A stretch of 64,000 bases of DNA, from assembly GCA_051888795.1 (NCBI GenBank), contig JBJFCD010000015.1, positions 1-64,000 on the forward strand, in the 5' to 3' direction. Positions within the stretch are counted from its first letter, which is position 1, and each line of letters starts with the position of its first letter. The translations under genes were made by a program, and so were the position numbers. The stretch comes from MD308 sp051888795 (GTDB taxonomy: Bacteria > Bacillota > Clostridia > Lachnospirales > Lachnospiraceae). Under the pieces are notes generated by a model, which had not been told where the DNA came from, searched no databases, and worked only from the letters and a program-made list of their open reading frames with translations. Positions 16,911 to 26,067 of this stretch are shown here, one piece after another.

Positions 16911-18521
16911 CTAATCTCTATCCCACTTATCCGCCAGGTTATGTATCTGTGTCTCGAATTTGGCAAGCTCTTTATTTGCAAGTCCTTCGTTTTTATAAAC
17001 AACCTCAAGCAGCCTCTTCGCTGCAGCAACCACGCGCTGGAACGCGTTATATTTGCGCATATCCGCAGGTTTCGTAACTGCTCTTTTCGGTTCCGGCACA
17101 CCTGCAGAAATAATCTCACCTGTAGCGAGATCCACGCATCCTCCGGAATAAGGTGCCATAGCAGGATAGCCAAGTCTTTCTGTCACCGTCTTTGCAAATT
17201 CATCAGTGACAGTATCTTCTCCGTGAACAACGAATACTTGTTTTGGTGGTTCCTTAAATCCTGAAAGCCAGTCAAGAAGACCATTCATGTCCGCATGACC
17301 ACTGATTCCTTTCAGAGACTCAATCTTTGCATTCACCTCTACATTTTCACCAAAAAGCTTAACACTCTCAGCTCCTTCGATCAGCTTCCGGCCCAGTGTT
17401 CCCACTGCCTGGTATCCTACAAAACATATCGTACATTCTTTTCTCCATAGATTATGTTTCAGATGGTGTCTGATACGTCCTGCCTCACACATACCGGATG
17501 CAGACAGGATTACCTTTGGCTTATCATCAAAATTGATCATCTTAGACTCATCACTTGTGATTGTCGTCTTAAGACCCGGAAATATCAGAGGATTAATTCC
17601 CTGCTTCACTAATTCCATAGCATCCTCGTCAAAACAGGACTGCACATTTTTATTAAAGACTCTCGTCGCCTCAATCGCCAACGGACTGTCTACATAAACT
17701 TCAAAATTAGGATGCTCCGGCAATAAATTCTTTTCTTTGATCTCACGCACAAAATACAAAAGCTCCTGAGTACGTCCCACTGCAAAAGAAGGAACTACCA
17801 CATTTCCGCCTTTATCAAAGGTTTCCTTAAGAATTCTGGTAAATTCGCCGACATAATCCGGCTTTTCATCCGAATGAATCCGGTTTCCGTATGTAGATTC
17901 GATCACAATATAATCTGCTTCATCCACCTTTATCGGATCTTTAATGATTGGCTGATCAATGTTTCCTACATCCCCTGAAAATACAATTTTCTTTGATATG
18001 CCATCTTCTGTGATCCAGATTTCTATGGATGCCGACCCCAGAAGGTGTCCCATATCGTTAAATCTCACATCAATTCCATCGCACAAAACTATTTTTTGAT
18101 TGTAATCAACCGGATGCAAAAGCTTAATCGCAGCATCTGCATGCTCCATCGTATACAACGGTTCATATTCCGGTGCACCGCTTCTTCTTGCCTTACGATT
18201 CCGCCACTCTGCCTCAAATTCCTGAATGTGAGCACTGTCACGGAGCATAATGTTACTCAGATCCGATGTGGCAAATGTGGTAACAATTTCTCCCTGAAAT
18301 CCTTCTTTACAAAGCAGCGGTATCTTTCCCGAATGGTCGATATGTGCATGTGTCAGAAGAACATAATCAATTTCCGAGGCATTTACCGGAATCTCCTGAT
18401 TCTCGTATAGATCCGGTCCCTGCTCCATACCACAGTCAATCAGAATGTTTTTCCCACATGCCTGAAGCAAATGACAACTGCCGGTCACTTCATGATCCGC
18501 ACCAATAAAAGTGAGCTTCAT
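16911..18521 (-). CDS. Metallo-beta-lactamase fold, beta-CASP nuclease-like protein
   Basis: This 536-residue protein has a metallo-beta-lactamase core with LLTHAHIDHSGKIP (about 55-68) binding two metals, GHLLGSASI and FSGDVGN. An inserted beta-CASP domain contains PSFAVGRTQELLYF and LSASGMCEAGRIRHHL. The C-terminal Zn-dependent RNA-specificity part has GISGHADMNGLLDW and FVVHGE. These features are typical of CPSF73/RNase J-related bacterial beta-CASP enzymes. It probably processes or degrades RNA. Likely monocistronic. Confidence 0.88.
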   Translation of the reverse strand: MKLTFIGADHEVTGSCHLLQACGKNILIDCGMEQGPDLYENQEIPVNASEIDYVLLTHAHIDHSGKIPLLCKEGFQGEIVTTFATSDLSNIMLRDSAHIQEFEAEWRNRKARRSGAPEYEPLYTMEHADAAIKLLHPVDYNQKIVLCDGIDVRFNDMGHLLGSASIEIWITEDGISKKIVFSGDVGNIDQPIIKDPIKVDEADYIVIESTYGNRIHSDEKPDYVGEFTRILKETFDKGGNVVVPSFAVGRTQELLYFVREIKEKNLLPEHPNFEVYVDSPLAIEATRVFNKNVQSCFDEDAMELVKQGINPLIFPGLKTTITSDESKMINFDDKPKVILSASGMCEAGRIRHHLKHNLWRKECTICFVGYQAVGTLGRKLIEGAESVKLFGENVEVNAKIESLKGISGHADMNGLLDWLSGFKEPPKQVFVVHGEDTVTDEFAKTVTERLGYPAMAPYSGGCVDLATGEIISAGVPEPKRAVTKPADMRKYNAFQRVVAAAKRLLEVVYKNEGLANKELAKFETQIHNLADKWDRD

Positions 18522-18589
18522 AAAATCAACCCCTTTTTCTTTTTATTGTATCACATTTTAGGGATTATTTTCTAAAATTTTCAGAAAAT

Positions 18590-19330
18590 TTATGAATAAC
18601 GCACAATTTCTTTCTTTAATCTCTGCATAATCTTTTTTTCCAGTCTCGAAATATAAGACTGAGAAATTCCCAATAGATCCGCAACTTCTTTTTGTGTCTT
18701 TTCCTCACCGTCAGGCATGCCAAGACCGAAACGCATCTGTATGATCGATCGCTCCCTTCCGGATAATCTGTTGATTGCCTTAAGAAGAAGCTTTTGTTCC
18801 ACTTCATTTTCGAGATTCCGATAAATCGTATCTTCCTCAGTTCCCAGAATATCCGATAAAAGAAGTTCGTTTCCGTCCCAATCTACATTTAGCGGTTCAT
18901 CAATAGAGACTTCCAGTTTTGTCTTATTATTCCGTCTTAAATACATAAGAATTTCATTTTCGATACACCGGGAAGCATATGTAGCAAGCTTTATATTTTT
19001 TTCAGGGTTAAACGTATTGATCGCTTTAATTAGCCCTATCGTTCCTATAGAAATCAGATCTTCTACCCCGACACCTGTATTATCAAATTTTTTGGCTATA
19101 TATACAACCAGCCGAAGATTATGTTCAATGAGAAGATTTTTGGCTTTTTCATCTTCCTTTGTCCCTAATTCACTGATTGCCTCTGCTTCTTCCTCCTGCT
19201 CAAGCGGTGCCGGAAGAACATCTGAGCCTCCAATGTAAAAAATCTCATTATTCTCCGGAAACAAAAAAGTTCGTATACGTGAAAACATATGTAGCCCTGC
19301 AGGCTGTGCTATTGATGTATAAGCTGTCAT
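18590..19330 (-). CDS. sigE: RNA polymerase sporulation sigma factor SigE (pro-sigma-E)
   Basis: This protein has 246 residues from the ATG at 19330, chosen because TGGAGGAAAGAAA precedes it. It follows B. subtilis pro-SigE: an N-terminal pro-sequence ending near FYIGGSDVLPAPL, then NLRLVVYIAKKFDNTGVGVE, FNPEKNIKLATYASRCIENE and the HTH KTQKEVADLLGISQSYISRL. The pro-peptide is normally removed by SpoIIGA, encoded immediately upstream (13 bp gap). SigE runs the early mother-cell programme. Confidence 0.95.
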   Translation of the reverse strand: MTAYTSIAQPAGLHMFSRIRTFLFPENNEIFYIGGSDVLPAPLEQEEEAEAISELGTKEDEKAKNLLIEHNLRLVVYIAKKFDNTGVGVEDLISIGTIGLIKAINTFNPEKNIKLATYASRCIENEILMYLRRNNKTKLEVSIDEPLNVDWDGNELLLSDILGTEEDTIYRNLENEVEQKLLLKAINRLSGRERSIIQMRFGLGMPDGEEKTQKEVADLLGISQSYISRLEKKIMQRLKKEIVRYS

Positions 19331-19343
19331 TTTCTTTCCTCCA

Positions 19344-20150
19344 CTATAATCCATTATAAACATCCGGGTTCAGAATCATTTTATAATCTTCTCCATTTAG
19401 CACCTCTTTACTCACAGCAATTTCCGGAGCAACAATTTCTATATCTTTTCCCTCTACAGTTAAAAGCATCCTGTCTAAAACATACACAGGGAGCACTCCG
19501 GATGCTTTTCCGACGGATTGATACGAAATGAAATGAACCGGATCATTTTGAGAAAATTCTTCTATTCTGTCAATACCGAGAAGTTTTGCTGTGTCTTCTC
19601 CGATAATGCTAACTGGCTTTTGACTGACCGAATTTCTGAGACGATTTCCGGTATCAATCAATGCGTTCACCTGACAGCATTTTTCGCCTTGTTTCAACAC
19701 TGCAGCACAATATGTATGGCGATGTTTTGAAAGCGCCACGATGAGTGACCACACTCCACTGGCGATACAGTATCCCAACATAGAAAGCGCAAAAAAAAGG
19801 CTTCCTGCCCTTAGATACTGTTTCAGGCTTCCCATAATACCACCCAGCAAAAATCCTCCGATATACAAAAAGAGAAATGCTTTCAAAAATGATCGATCCC
19901 ACTTGATCCTTAACCCGATTTTCAACATTACTACATTTACAAGGCCATGAAACATCAGTAATTTTATAAACGCATATGGGATAGGAAGAATAATTACAAC
20001 ACATGTAAGTATCGCCCCCATCAATGCTCCTGCTATCATGCGCCCATGTGTGGCAGTACATGAAAGCATTTTATTCAGCAGTCTTAGCAAAATATAGTCC
20101 ATCATAAAATTTATGAGGAAAAATACGTCTATATATAATTCATACTGCAC
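19344..20150 (-). CDS. spoIIGA: Sporulation sigma-E factor processing peptidase SpoIIGA
   Basis: This 268-residue protein has five predicted N-terminal membrane segments (about 5-150) and a soluble aspartic-protease domain with VNALIDTGNRLRN (catalytic Asp) and the conserved VGKASGVLPVY. It matures pro-SigE at the septum after a forespore signal. It uses a GTG start at 20150 with AAGG about 8 nt upstream. It forms the spoIIGA-sigE operon just after ftsZ, the usual Clostridial order. Confidence 0.93.
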   Translation of the reverse strand: MQYELYIDVFFLINFMMDYILLRLLNKMLSCTATHGRMIAGALMGAILTCVVIILPIPYAFIKLLMFHGLVNVVMLKIGLRIKWDRSFLKAFLFLYIGGFLLGGIMGSLKQYLRAGSLFFALSMLGYCIASGVWSLIVALSKHRHTYCAAVLKQGEKCCQVNALIDTGNRLRNSVSQKPVSIIGEDTAKLLGIDRIEEFSQNDPVHFISYQSVGKASGVLPVYVLDRMLLTVEGKDIEIVAPEIAVSKEVLNGEDYKMILNPDVYNGL

Positions 20151-20215
20151 GTTCTGCCTTCTTTCTCAATTTTACTTTGTACACTAAATCGATTTGGTAT
20201 ATAAACAAAACACAT

Positions 20216-20248
20216 TATAGAAGTTGTATGGCAAAAAATTTGTCATAC
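20216..20248 (-). promoter_or_regulatory. Candidate Spo0A-type spoIIG promoter with long spacer
   Basis: On the minus strand ATGACA (20243-20248) and TATAAT (20216-20221) are 21 bp apart, with TTTGCCATA-like sequence between. B. subtilis spoIIG has an unusually long 22-bp spacer and needs Spo0A. The resemblance is suggestive only. Confidence 0.4.
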
Positions 20249-20292
20249 TCTGAAGAAAGATAACCTGTTTTTCCCGACAGGACACGACAAAA

Positions 20293-20323
20293 GAAGCATA
20301 CCACAATCACTGTGATATGCTTC
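20293..20323 (-). terminator. Terminator after ftsZ
   Basis: A 13-bp stem with one mismatch (20293-20305 with 20311-20323) is followed by TTTT on the minus strand. It separates ftsZ from spoIIGA. Confidence 0.7.
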
Positions 20324-20342
20324 CTCTTATATGCTTGTCTTA

Positions 20343-21608
20343 TTATTTTTTAAAGAAATCCGGAATCTTGATAGACTGCTCTTTTACCTTTGGTGTAGGA
20401 GTTTTTGGTGTCTCCAGTGTCGGAGCCGTACCGCCTACTGTTCTTCTAGGTGCTGACTGAGTTGTGCCTCCGGTTCTTGTCGGCGCCATACCCAGATCAA
20501 GTCTCGGTGAAGATGGCTGTTTCTGAATCGGTGTTGTGCTTCTTACCGGCTGACTTGGTTTTTCATAACTCTCATATTTGTCATACTTCTCATACTGTGT
20601 CTGCTGTGACGGTCTCTGATTCTCCAGTCTGGATTTCAATTTAGACGCACTGCCACCTACATTATGAAGACCTGTCGCAATAACTGTGATCGTTGCCTCA
20701 TCAGCTCTGGAATCATCATACATTGCACCAAAGATAATGTTTGCTTCTTCTCCGGCAAGATCCTGAACATATTCTGCCGCATCGGATGCATCCATAAGTG
20801 TAATATCACCGGATACGTTAATAATAACATGAGATGCTCCGGCAATGGTTGTCTCAAGAAGCGGACTTGCAACTGCCTGTTTGACAGCCTCAAGTGCTTT
20901 ATCATCACCACGGCCCTGTCCAATACCTATATGTGCGATACCCTTATCTGTCATAACGGTCTGAACATCTGCGAAGTCAAGGTTGATAAGTGAAGGTACA
21001 TTGATAAGGTCTGTAATACCCTGAATACCTTGCTGCAATACTTCATCAGCTTTCTTAAGTGCTTCCGGCATAGTTGTACGTCTGTCTACAACTTCCAGAA
21101 GTTTATCATTCGGGATCACGATCAGTGTATCCACGTTCTCTTTTAATTTTTCAATTCCTTCGAGTGCATTATTCATACGTGTCTTTGACTCGAAACGGAA
21201 TGGCTTTGTAACAACTCCGACGGTCAATGCACCAAGTTCTTTTGCAAGACGTGCAACAACCGGTGTCGCTCCTGTTCCTGTTCCGCCACCCATACCACAG
21301 GTAACGAAAACCATATCTGCACCTTTCAGTGCTGCTGAAATCTCTTCTGCACTTTCCTCTGCGGCTTTTTCACCAACCTCAGGTTTTGCTCCTGCACCGA
21401 GACCCTTGGTAATCTTTTCACCAATCTGCAAAAGTGTCGGAGCTTTACTAAGCTGAAGTGCCTGCTTATCTGTATTCACTGCGATAAATTCCACACCGGC
21501 AATCTGTTCATCAATCATACGGTTAACAGCATTATTACCGCCGCCACCTACTCCAACAACAATTATCTTTGCCGCTGCTTCTGATTCATTAGTTTTAATT
21601 TCTAGCAA
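20343..21608 (-). CDS. ftsZ: Cell division protein FtsZ
   Basis: This 421-residue tubulin homologue has the GTP-binding GMGGGTGTGATPVVA (G-box 107-113), IIVVGVGGGGNNAVNRM and the T7 loop NLDFADVQTVM. A variable Pro/Thr/Gln-rich linker precedes the C-terminal binding peptide IKIPDFFKK. It polymerises into the division ring. It ends the division cluster, and a hairpin follows. Confidence 0.97.
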   Translation of the reverse strand: MLEIKTNESEAAAKIIVVGVGGGGNNAVNRMIDEQIAGVEFIAVNTDKQALQLSKAPTLLQIGEKITKGLGAGAKPEVGEKAAEESAEEISAALKGADMVFVTCGMGGGTGTGATPVVARLAKELGALTVGVVTKPFRFESKTRMNNALEGIEKLKENVDTLIVIPNDKLLEVVDRRTTMPEALKKADEVLQQGIQGITDLINVPSLINLDFADVQTVMTDKGIAHIGIGQGRGDDKALEAVKQAVASPLLETTIAGASHVIINVSGDITLMDASDAAEYVQDLAGEEANIIFGAMYDDSRADEATITVIATGLHNVGGSASKLKSRLENQRPSQQTQYEKYDKYESYEKPSQPVRSTTPIQKQPSSPRLDLGMAPTRTGGTTQSAPRRTVGGTAPTLETPKTPTPKVKEQSIKIPDFFKK

Positions 21609-21741
21609 GGGTTTCTCCTCCTTTGTTATCCTTATAATATATTATACATCCCATGTATAAAGCTAAAGAAATACACTTTGCCATATATACTATATAATAT
21701 AAGCTTTTGTTTAAAATATCAATAGAATTAATCGATTTTTC

Positions 21742-22524
21742 TTAATTTTCTTTTGGGAATTCGCCTTTATTAAAGGTAATTGTACTTCTGTCCTCAGAAT
21801 AATTTTCCAGATGGAGTGTTCCTTTCTTATTTCCAAGTTTTTCCATGATAGGAGGAATCTGCGCAATCTTCTCCGCAGACACTGTACTTCCAAGGCTTAC
21901 ACACACTTTTTTTATATAAACATATATACGGTCATCTTTACAGACAATCTTTTTTATATTCATATCATATTTTTTCAACTCTTTTGTTGTTTCAAGGATT
22001 TCTTCAAAAAAAGCAGACTTTCCTTCTTTCAAAGGCTCATACAGATTAATACTGTCTGCCTGGATACCTTCTACACAGACAGCATCCTCAATCTTTTCAT
22101 TTCCTTTTTTTACTACCAGCCCCTCTTTATCAAAATAAATATACTCTTTATTATTTAACACATACCCAATAATCTGCTTTTCTTCTACCGTCACTTCTAC
22201 TGTCCACGGCGCCTTCAATGAAATTTTAACACTCTCGAAACACGGAAGAACCTGTCCACGACCAATCATATACTTCCCAAATATATATAATGAATTTACA
22301 GAATACTGGTCATCCTGGACCATCTGTACAATATCTTTATCAGAAGAATACTCATTTCCCGCCACTTCTATGGTTCTCACCCTGAAAAGCAAAAGAACCG
22401 AAAGGCAAATGATTGCAATTCCTAAAAGAATGACTGCAAGAGCATATAATCTGAGTCTCTTTTTCTTTCTTTTCTTCTTTTTTTTCGACTTCTTCTGTAT
22501 TTCCTGATACCTTTCTCCTGTCAT
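21742..22524 (-). CDS. ftsQ: Cell division protein FtsQ/DivIB
   Basis: This 260-residue bitopic protein has a Lys/Arg-rich cytoplasmic N-terminus (about 8-25), one membrane segment (about 27-47) and a POTRA domain starting VRTIEVAGNEYSSDKDIVQM. A beta domain follows. It belongs to the FtsQ-FtsL-FtsB complex that controls septal wall synthesis. It sits between ftsW and ftsZ, where murG would often precede it; murG is absent here. Confidence 0.85.
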   Translation of the reverse strand: MTGERYQEIQKKSKKKKKRKKKRLRLYALAVILLGIAIICLSVLLLFRVRTIEVAGNEYSSDKDIVQMVQDDQYSVNSLYIFGKYMIGRGQVLPCFESVKISLKAPWTVEVTVEEKQIIGYVLNNKEYIYFDKEGLVVKKGNEKIEDAVCVEGIQADSINLYEPLKEGKSAFFEEILETTKELKKYDMNIKKIVCKDDRIYVYIKKVCVSLGSTVSAEKIAQIPPIMEKLGNKKGTLHLENYSEDRSTITFNKGEFPKEN

Positions 22525-22594
22525 TATCTATACTCCTTATTTTTTATACCAAAAAATGTCAACTAATCTTTCATTTCACATAACTGCTTTTCTA

Positions 22595-23671
22595 TCATAT
22601 CATTCTTGATACACTTAATACAAGCCCCATTTCTATCAGAAGAAATACAACAGATGTACCTCCATAGCTGACAAAAGGCAGCGTGATCCCTGTATTTGGA
22701 ATTGTGTTTGTCACAACTGCAATATTTAAAATCACCTGTATCATCATATGAGCCATTGCGCCGGCAGCAATCAGTGCGCCAAACAAATCTTTTGCATTCG
22801 TCGCAATCACAAAGAAACGCCAGATCAATATCAAAAACAAAATCAGTACAAACCCTGCTCCAAAAAGTCCCAGTTCTTCGCAGATAATGGAAAAAATCAT
22901 ATCATTTTGTGCTTCCGGAACAAATCCCAGCTTTTGGACGCTCTGTCCAAGTCCTCTTCCAAACAGACCACCGGAACCGATAGCATACAAGCCCTGAAGC
23001 GTCTGATATCCCTTCTCAAATTTTTCCGGGTTTCTCCAGATTTCCAGTCGTTCCAGTCTATAGCTTTCCAATGCAAGAAATATAGTCATAAATCCTATTC
23101 CCAGTATTCCCATGACAACAAACTGTCCATACTTCGGACTTGCAACAAACACGAGGATCACAGCAATTCCCAAAATGATAATTGCGGTGCTCAAGTTGCT
23201 TGCTCCCACTAATCCCACAATTGGAAGAATCATGAGCATAACTTTTATGAGCGTGCGCATTTTCCCCATTTCTTTCACATTTTTGGTAACAATATGTGCC
23301 AGAAAGATAATCACTGCTACCTTTGCAAACTCTGAAGGCTGAAAAGAAAATGGGCCCAAAGACAACCATCTTTTGGACCCATTATATTCTTCTCCTACAA
23401 ACAGCACACAAACCGCCAAAATGATTGATGTGAGATATCCGAGCGCTGCCAGATGTCTCCACACATGGTAATCCATATTGGCGACAAAAAACATTCCCGC
23501 TATCCCAAGACAGGTAGCAAATGCCTGTTTTTTCAGGTAATAAAACGCGTCATGGAATTTCACCTCACCGTTATAGGTACTTGTACTGTATAAGATTATC
23601 AATCCAAATATCACTAATACAAACAGCGCGGTCAGAAGAGTAATATCATACTTTTTCTTTTTTGACTGCAA
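22595..23671 (-). CDS. ftsW: FtsW/SpoVE-type SEDS peptidoglycan polymerase
   Basis: This 358-residue protein has about ten membrane segments and the SEDS landmarks WLSLGPFSFQPSEFAKVAVI, SGGLFGRGLGQSVQKLGFVPEAQNDMIFSIICEELG and LPFVSYGGTSVVFLL. It polymerises glycan strands with a partner class B PBP. Its place between murD and ftsQ fits FtsW or SpoVE. A clear paralogue is at 33181-34344, so which one acts in division and which in sporulation cannot be told from sequence. Confidence 0.9.
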   Translation of the reverse strand: MQSKKKKYDITLLTALFVLVIFGLIILYSTSTYNGEVKFHDAFYYLKKQAFATCLGIAGMFFVANMDYHVWRHLAALGYLTSIILAVCVLFVGEEYNGSKRWLSLGPFSFQPSEFAKVAVIIFLAHIVTKNVKEMGKMRTLIKVMLMILPIVGLVGASNLSTAIIILGIAVILVFVASPKYGQFVVMGILGIGFMTIFLALESYRLERLEIWRNPEKFEKGYQTLQGLYAIGSGGLFGRGLGQSVQKLGFVPEAQNDMIFSIICEELGLFGAGFVLILFLILIWRFFVIATNAKDLFGALIAAGAMAHMMIQVILNIAVVTNTIPNTGITLPFVSYGGTSVVFLLIEMGLVLSVSRMI

Positions 23672-23685
23672 TTATCATGCACTCC

Positions 23686-25038
23686 TTATAAGGAATTTAC
23701 AATCTCTTTAAATCTATCTCCGCGTACTTCATAATTCGGGAACATACCCCAGCTTGCACATGCCGGCGAAAGCAAAACCGCATCCCCTTCTTTTGCAGTA
23801 TTTGCCGCAAGGAGAACAGCTTCTTCAAATGTATCTACCAGTACATAATCATGAAATCCACACTTTTCAGCATCTTTTGCTATCTTCTCTTTTGTCTGTC
23901 CGAGAAGAACAAGCTTTTTAACTTTTCCGTCAAATGCACGGATCCATTCAACATAACTGGAATCTTTATCATAACCTCCGCCAATCAAAACTGTCGGACG
24001 GTTCATAGCCTGAATTCCCTTAATTGCCGCATCCGGATTGGTTCCTTTGGAATCATTATAAAATGCCACTCCGTTTTTTTCTGTCACAAATTCAATCCTG
24101 TGCTCGACACCTTTAAACTCTTTGATCACTTTACGGATCACATCCATCGGCACTCCGTAGACCGCCGCCATGGCAATTGCTGCCATATAATTTTCATAAT
24201 TATGAATTCCAAGAAGCTTCAATTCCTTTACATTGCACACAGTAACCTCATCCGGATTCCTGTAAATAATATTTCCATCTTCAAGGTAAATGCCTCTTTC
24301 TACTCTATGCGCACTGCTGAAATATAGAACCTTTGCATTTACATTTTCTCCAAACTTTCTTGTACGCTCATCTTCATAATTCAAAATACAGTAATCGTCC
24401 TCTGTCTGATTCTTTGCTATATTTTTCTTCGCCTCAACATAAGCCTCCATCGTATGATGACGATTCAGATGATCTGGTGTAAAATTAAGTATTGCACTTA
24501 CCTTCGGTCTGAAAGTAAGAATAGTCTCGAGCTGGAAACTGCTCATCTCCGCTACGGCAACAGACTTGTCCGTCATCTCGGCTGCCGCAACTGTATAAGG
24601 ATTTCCGATATTTCCCACAACAAACACCTCATCCTTATAAGCGCTCATGATCTCACCCAGAAGTGTCGTTGTCGTCGTCTTTCCATTCGTTCCCGTAATG
24701 GCAAGCACATCTCCTTTGCCAAATGCATATGCAAGTTCAACCTCACCGGTAACAAGAACCCCTTTATCCCGCATTGCATTCACAACCGGAAGATCCGTTG
24801 GTACACCCGGACTTAAAATAGCTATATCAAGTTCTTCCAAAAGCTTTTCCGGGAAATCCCCAATGATAATCTCTGCTTTGGAATCCTTTTCAAGTTTTTT
24901 TCTCACGGAATCCTTATCAAGCTCTTTATTTCCATCATAGAGAACAACATCTGCCCCCTGATCTTCTAACAATTTCACTGCACCGATCCCACTGATCCCT
25001 GAACCAAATACAAGTACTTTTTTTCCTGCTACTTCCAT
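23686..25038 (-). CDS. murD: UDP-N-acetylmuramoylalanine--D-glutamate ligase MurD
   Basis: This 450-residue Mur ligase has the N-terminal Rossmann segment VLVFGSGISGIGAVKLLEDQ, ATP-binding AITGTNGKTTTTTLLGEIM and the conserved LNFTPDHLNRHHTMEAY and YNDSKGTNPDA. It adds D-Glu to the cytoplasmic peptidoglycan precursor. It starts 9 bp after mraY. Confidence 0.97.
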   Translation of the reverse strand: MEVAGKKVLVFGSGISGIGAVKLLEDQGADVVLYDGNKELDKDSVRKKLEKDSKAEIIIGDFPEKLLEELDIAILSPGVPTDLPVVNAMRDKGVLVTGEVELAYAFGKGDVLAITGTNGKTTTTTLLGEIMSAYKDEVFVVGNIGNPYTVAAAEMTDKSVAVAEMSSFQLETILTFRPKVSAILNFTPDHLNRHHTMEAYVEAKKNIAKNQTEDDYCILNYEDERTRKFGENVNAKVLYFSSAHRVERGIYLEDGNIIYRNPDEVTVCNVKELKLLGIHNYENYMAAIAMAAVYGVPMDVIRKVIKEFKGVEHRIEFVTEKNGVAFYNDSKGTNPDAAIKGIQAMNRPTVLIGGGYDKDSSYVEWIRAFDGKVKKLVLLGQTKEKIAKDAEKCGFHDYVLVDTFEEAVLLAANTAKEGDAVLLSPACASWGMFPNYEVRGDRFKEIVNSL

Positions 25039-25047
25039 AATTTCCTC

Positions 25048-26004
25048 CTACATAGCCATAAGTGCAATCAGGCAAAGCAGTGCTGTTATAATAGAGAACA
25101 CAGCAACTACTCTTGTCTCGGACCATCCACATAACTCAAAGTGATGATGAATTGGCGCCATCTTAAAAATACGCTTACCACCGGTCTTTTTAAAATATGT
25201 TACCTGTATCATCACAGATAATACTTCTACCAGATATATCATTCCAACAATAATGATAAAAATCGGCATTTGCAGCATATAAGCCGTAGACGCCACAAAT
25301 CCTCCGAGAGCCAGAGAACCGGTATCCCCCATAAATACACTGGCAGGATAAACATTGAACAGAAGAAATCCCAGAAGAGCTCCTACCACTGCACATGTCA
25401 CTGGCTCAATTCCACTTTTTGTACCAATCGCAACTACTGTAAAAAATGTTGCCACAAGTACAGTAACGCTGGAAGCGAGGCCATCCAGTCCATCCGTGAA
25501 ATTCACTCCGTTTACTGTTCCGATCACTGCGACAAAAAGAAGCGGAATAGCAAGCCATCCGATATCCAGATATTTTCCTCCTGAAAACGGAATCAGCATT
25601 GCCAGCGATACATCTGTAAACTTAACAATGTAAAATGCAAAAATAGCTGTAACTACAATCTGAAGTGCCATTTTCTGTTTCGGATACAGACCGTCCGAGC
25701 GCTTCATAACAACCTTCAGATAATCATCCAAAAATCCAATCAGTCCGAATCCCACCGTCACAAATAAAATAGGAATGATCTTCGGATAATCTTTTACATA
25801 AAATATGGAAGTGATCACTACACTCAGCAGGATAATAACACCACCCATTGTCGGAGTACCTGCTTTTTTCAAATGGGACTGCACACCTTCTTCTCTCTCT
25901 GTCTGCCCCATCTTCATCTTCCTTAAAATCGGAATAATCACCGGTCCCATGATCACACTCAGCGCAAACGAAATCAAAACCGGCATAAAAACTGTATAAT
26001 CCAT
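25048..26004 (-). CDS. mraY: Phospho-N-acetylmuramoyl-pentapeptide-transferase MraY
   Basis: This 318-residue polytopic protein (about ten membrane segments) has the MraY motifs GTPTMGGV, GFLDDYLKV, NFTDGLDGLAS, FMGDTGSLALGG and APIHHHFELCGW. It makes lipid I in the membrane. It sits in the dcw cluster between a SpoVD-like PBP and murD. Confidence 0.97.
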   Translation of the reverse strand: MDYTVFMPVLISFALSVIMGPVIIPILRKMKMGQTEREEGVQSHLKKAGTPTMGGVIILLSVVITSIFYVKDYPKIIPILFVTVGFGLIGFLDDYLKVVMKRSDGLYPKQKMALQIVVTAIFAFYIVKFTDVSLAMLIPFSGGKYLDIGWLAIPLLFVAVIGTVNGVNFTDGLDGLASSVTVLVATFFTVVAIGTKSGIEPVTCAVVGALLGFLLFNVYPASVFMGDTGSLALGGFVASTAYMLQMPIFIIIVGMIYLVEVLSVMIQVTYFKKTGGKRIFKMAPIHHHFELCGWSETRVVAVFSIITALLCLIALMAM

Positions 26005-26067
26005 ACCACACCTCTTTATCTCTTTTGTTAGTTTTTCTATCTCAGCTTAAATAGTATACTGCATTTC

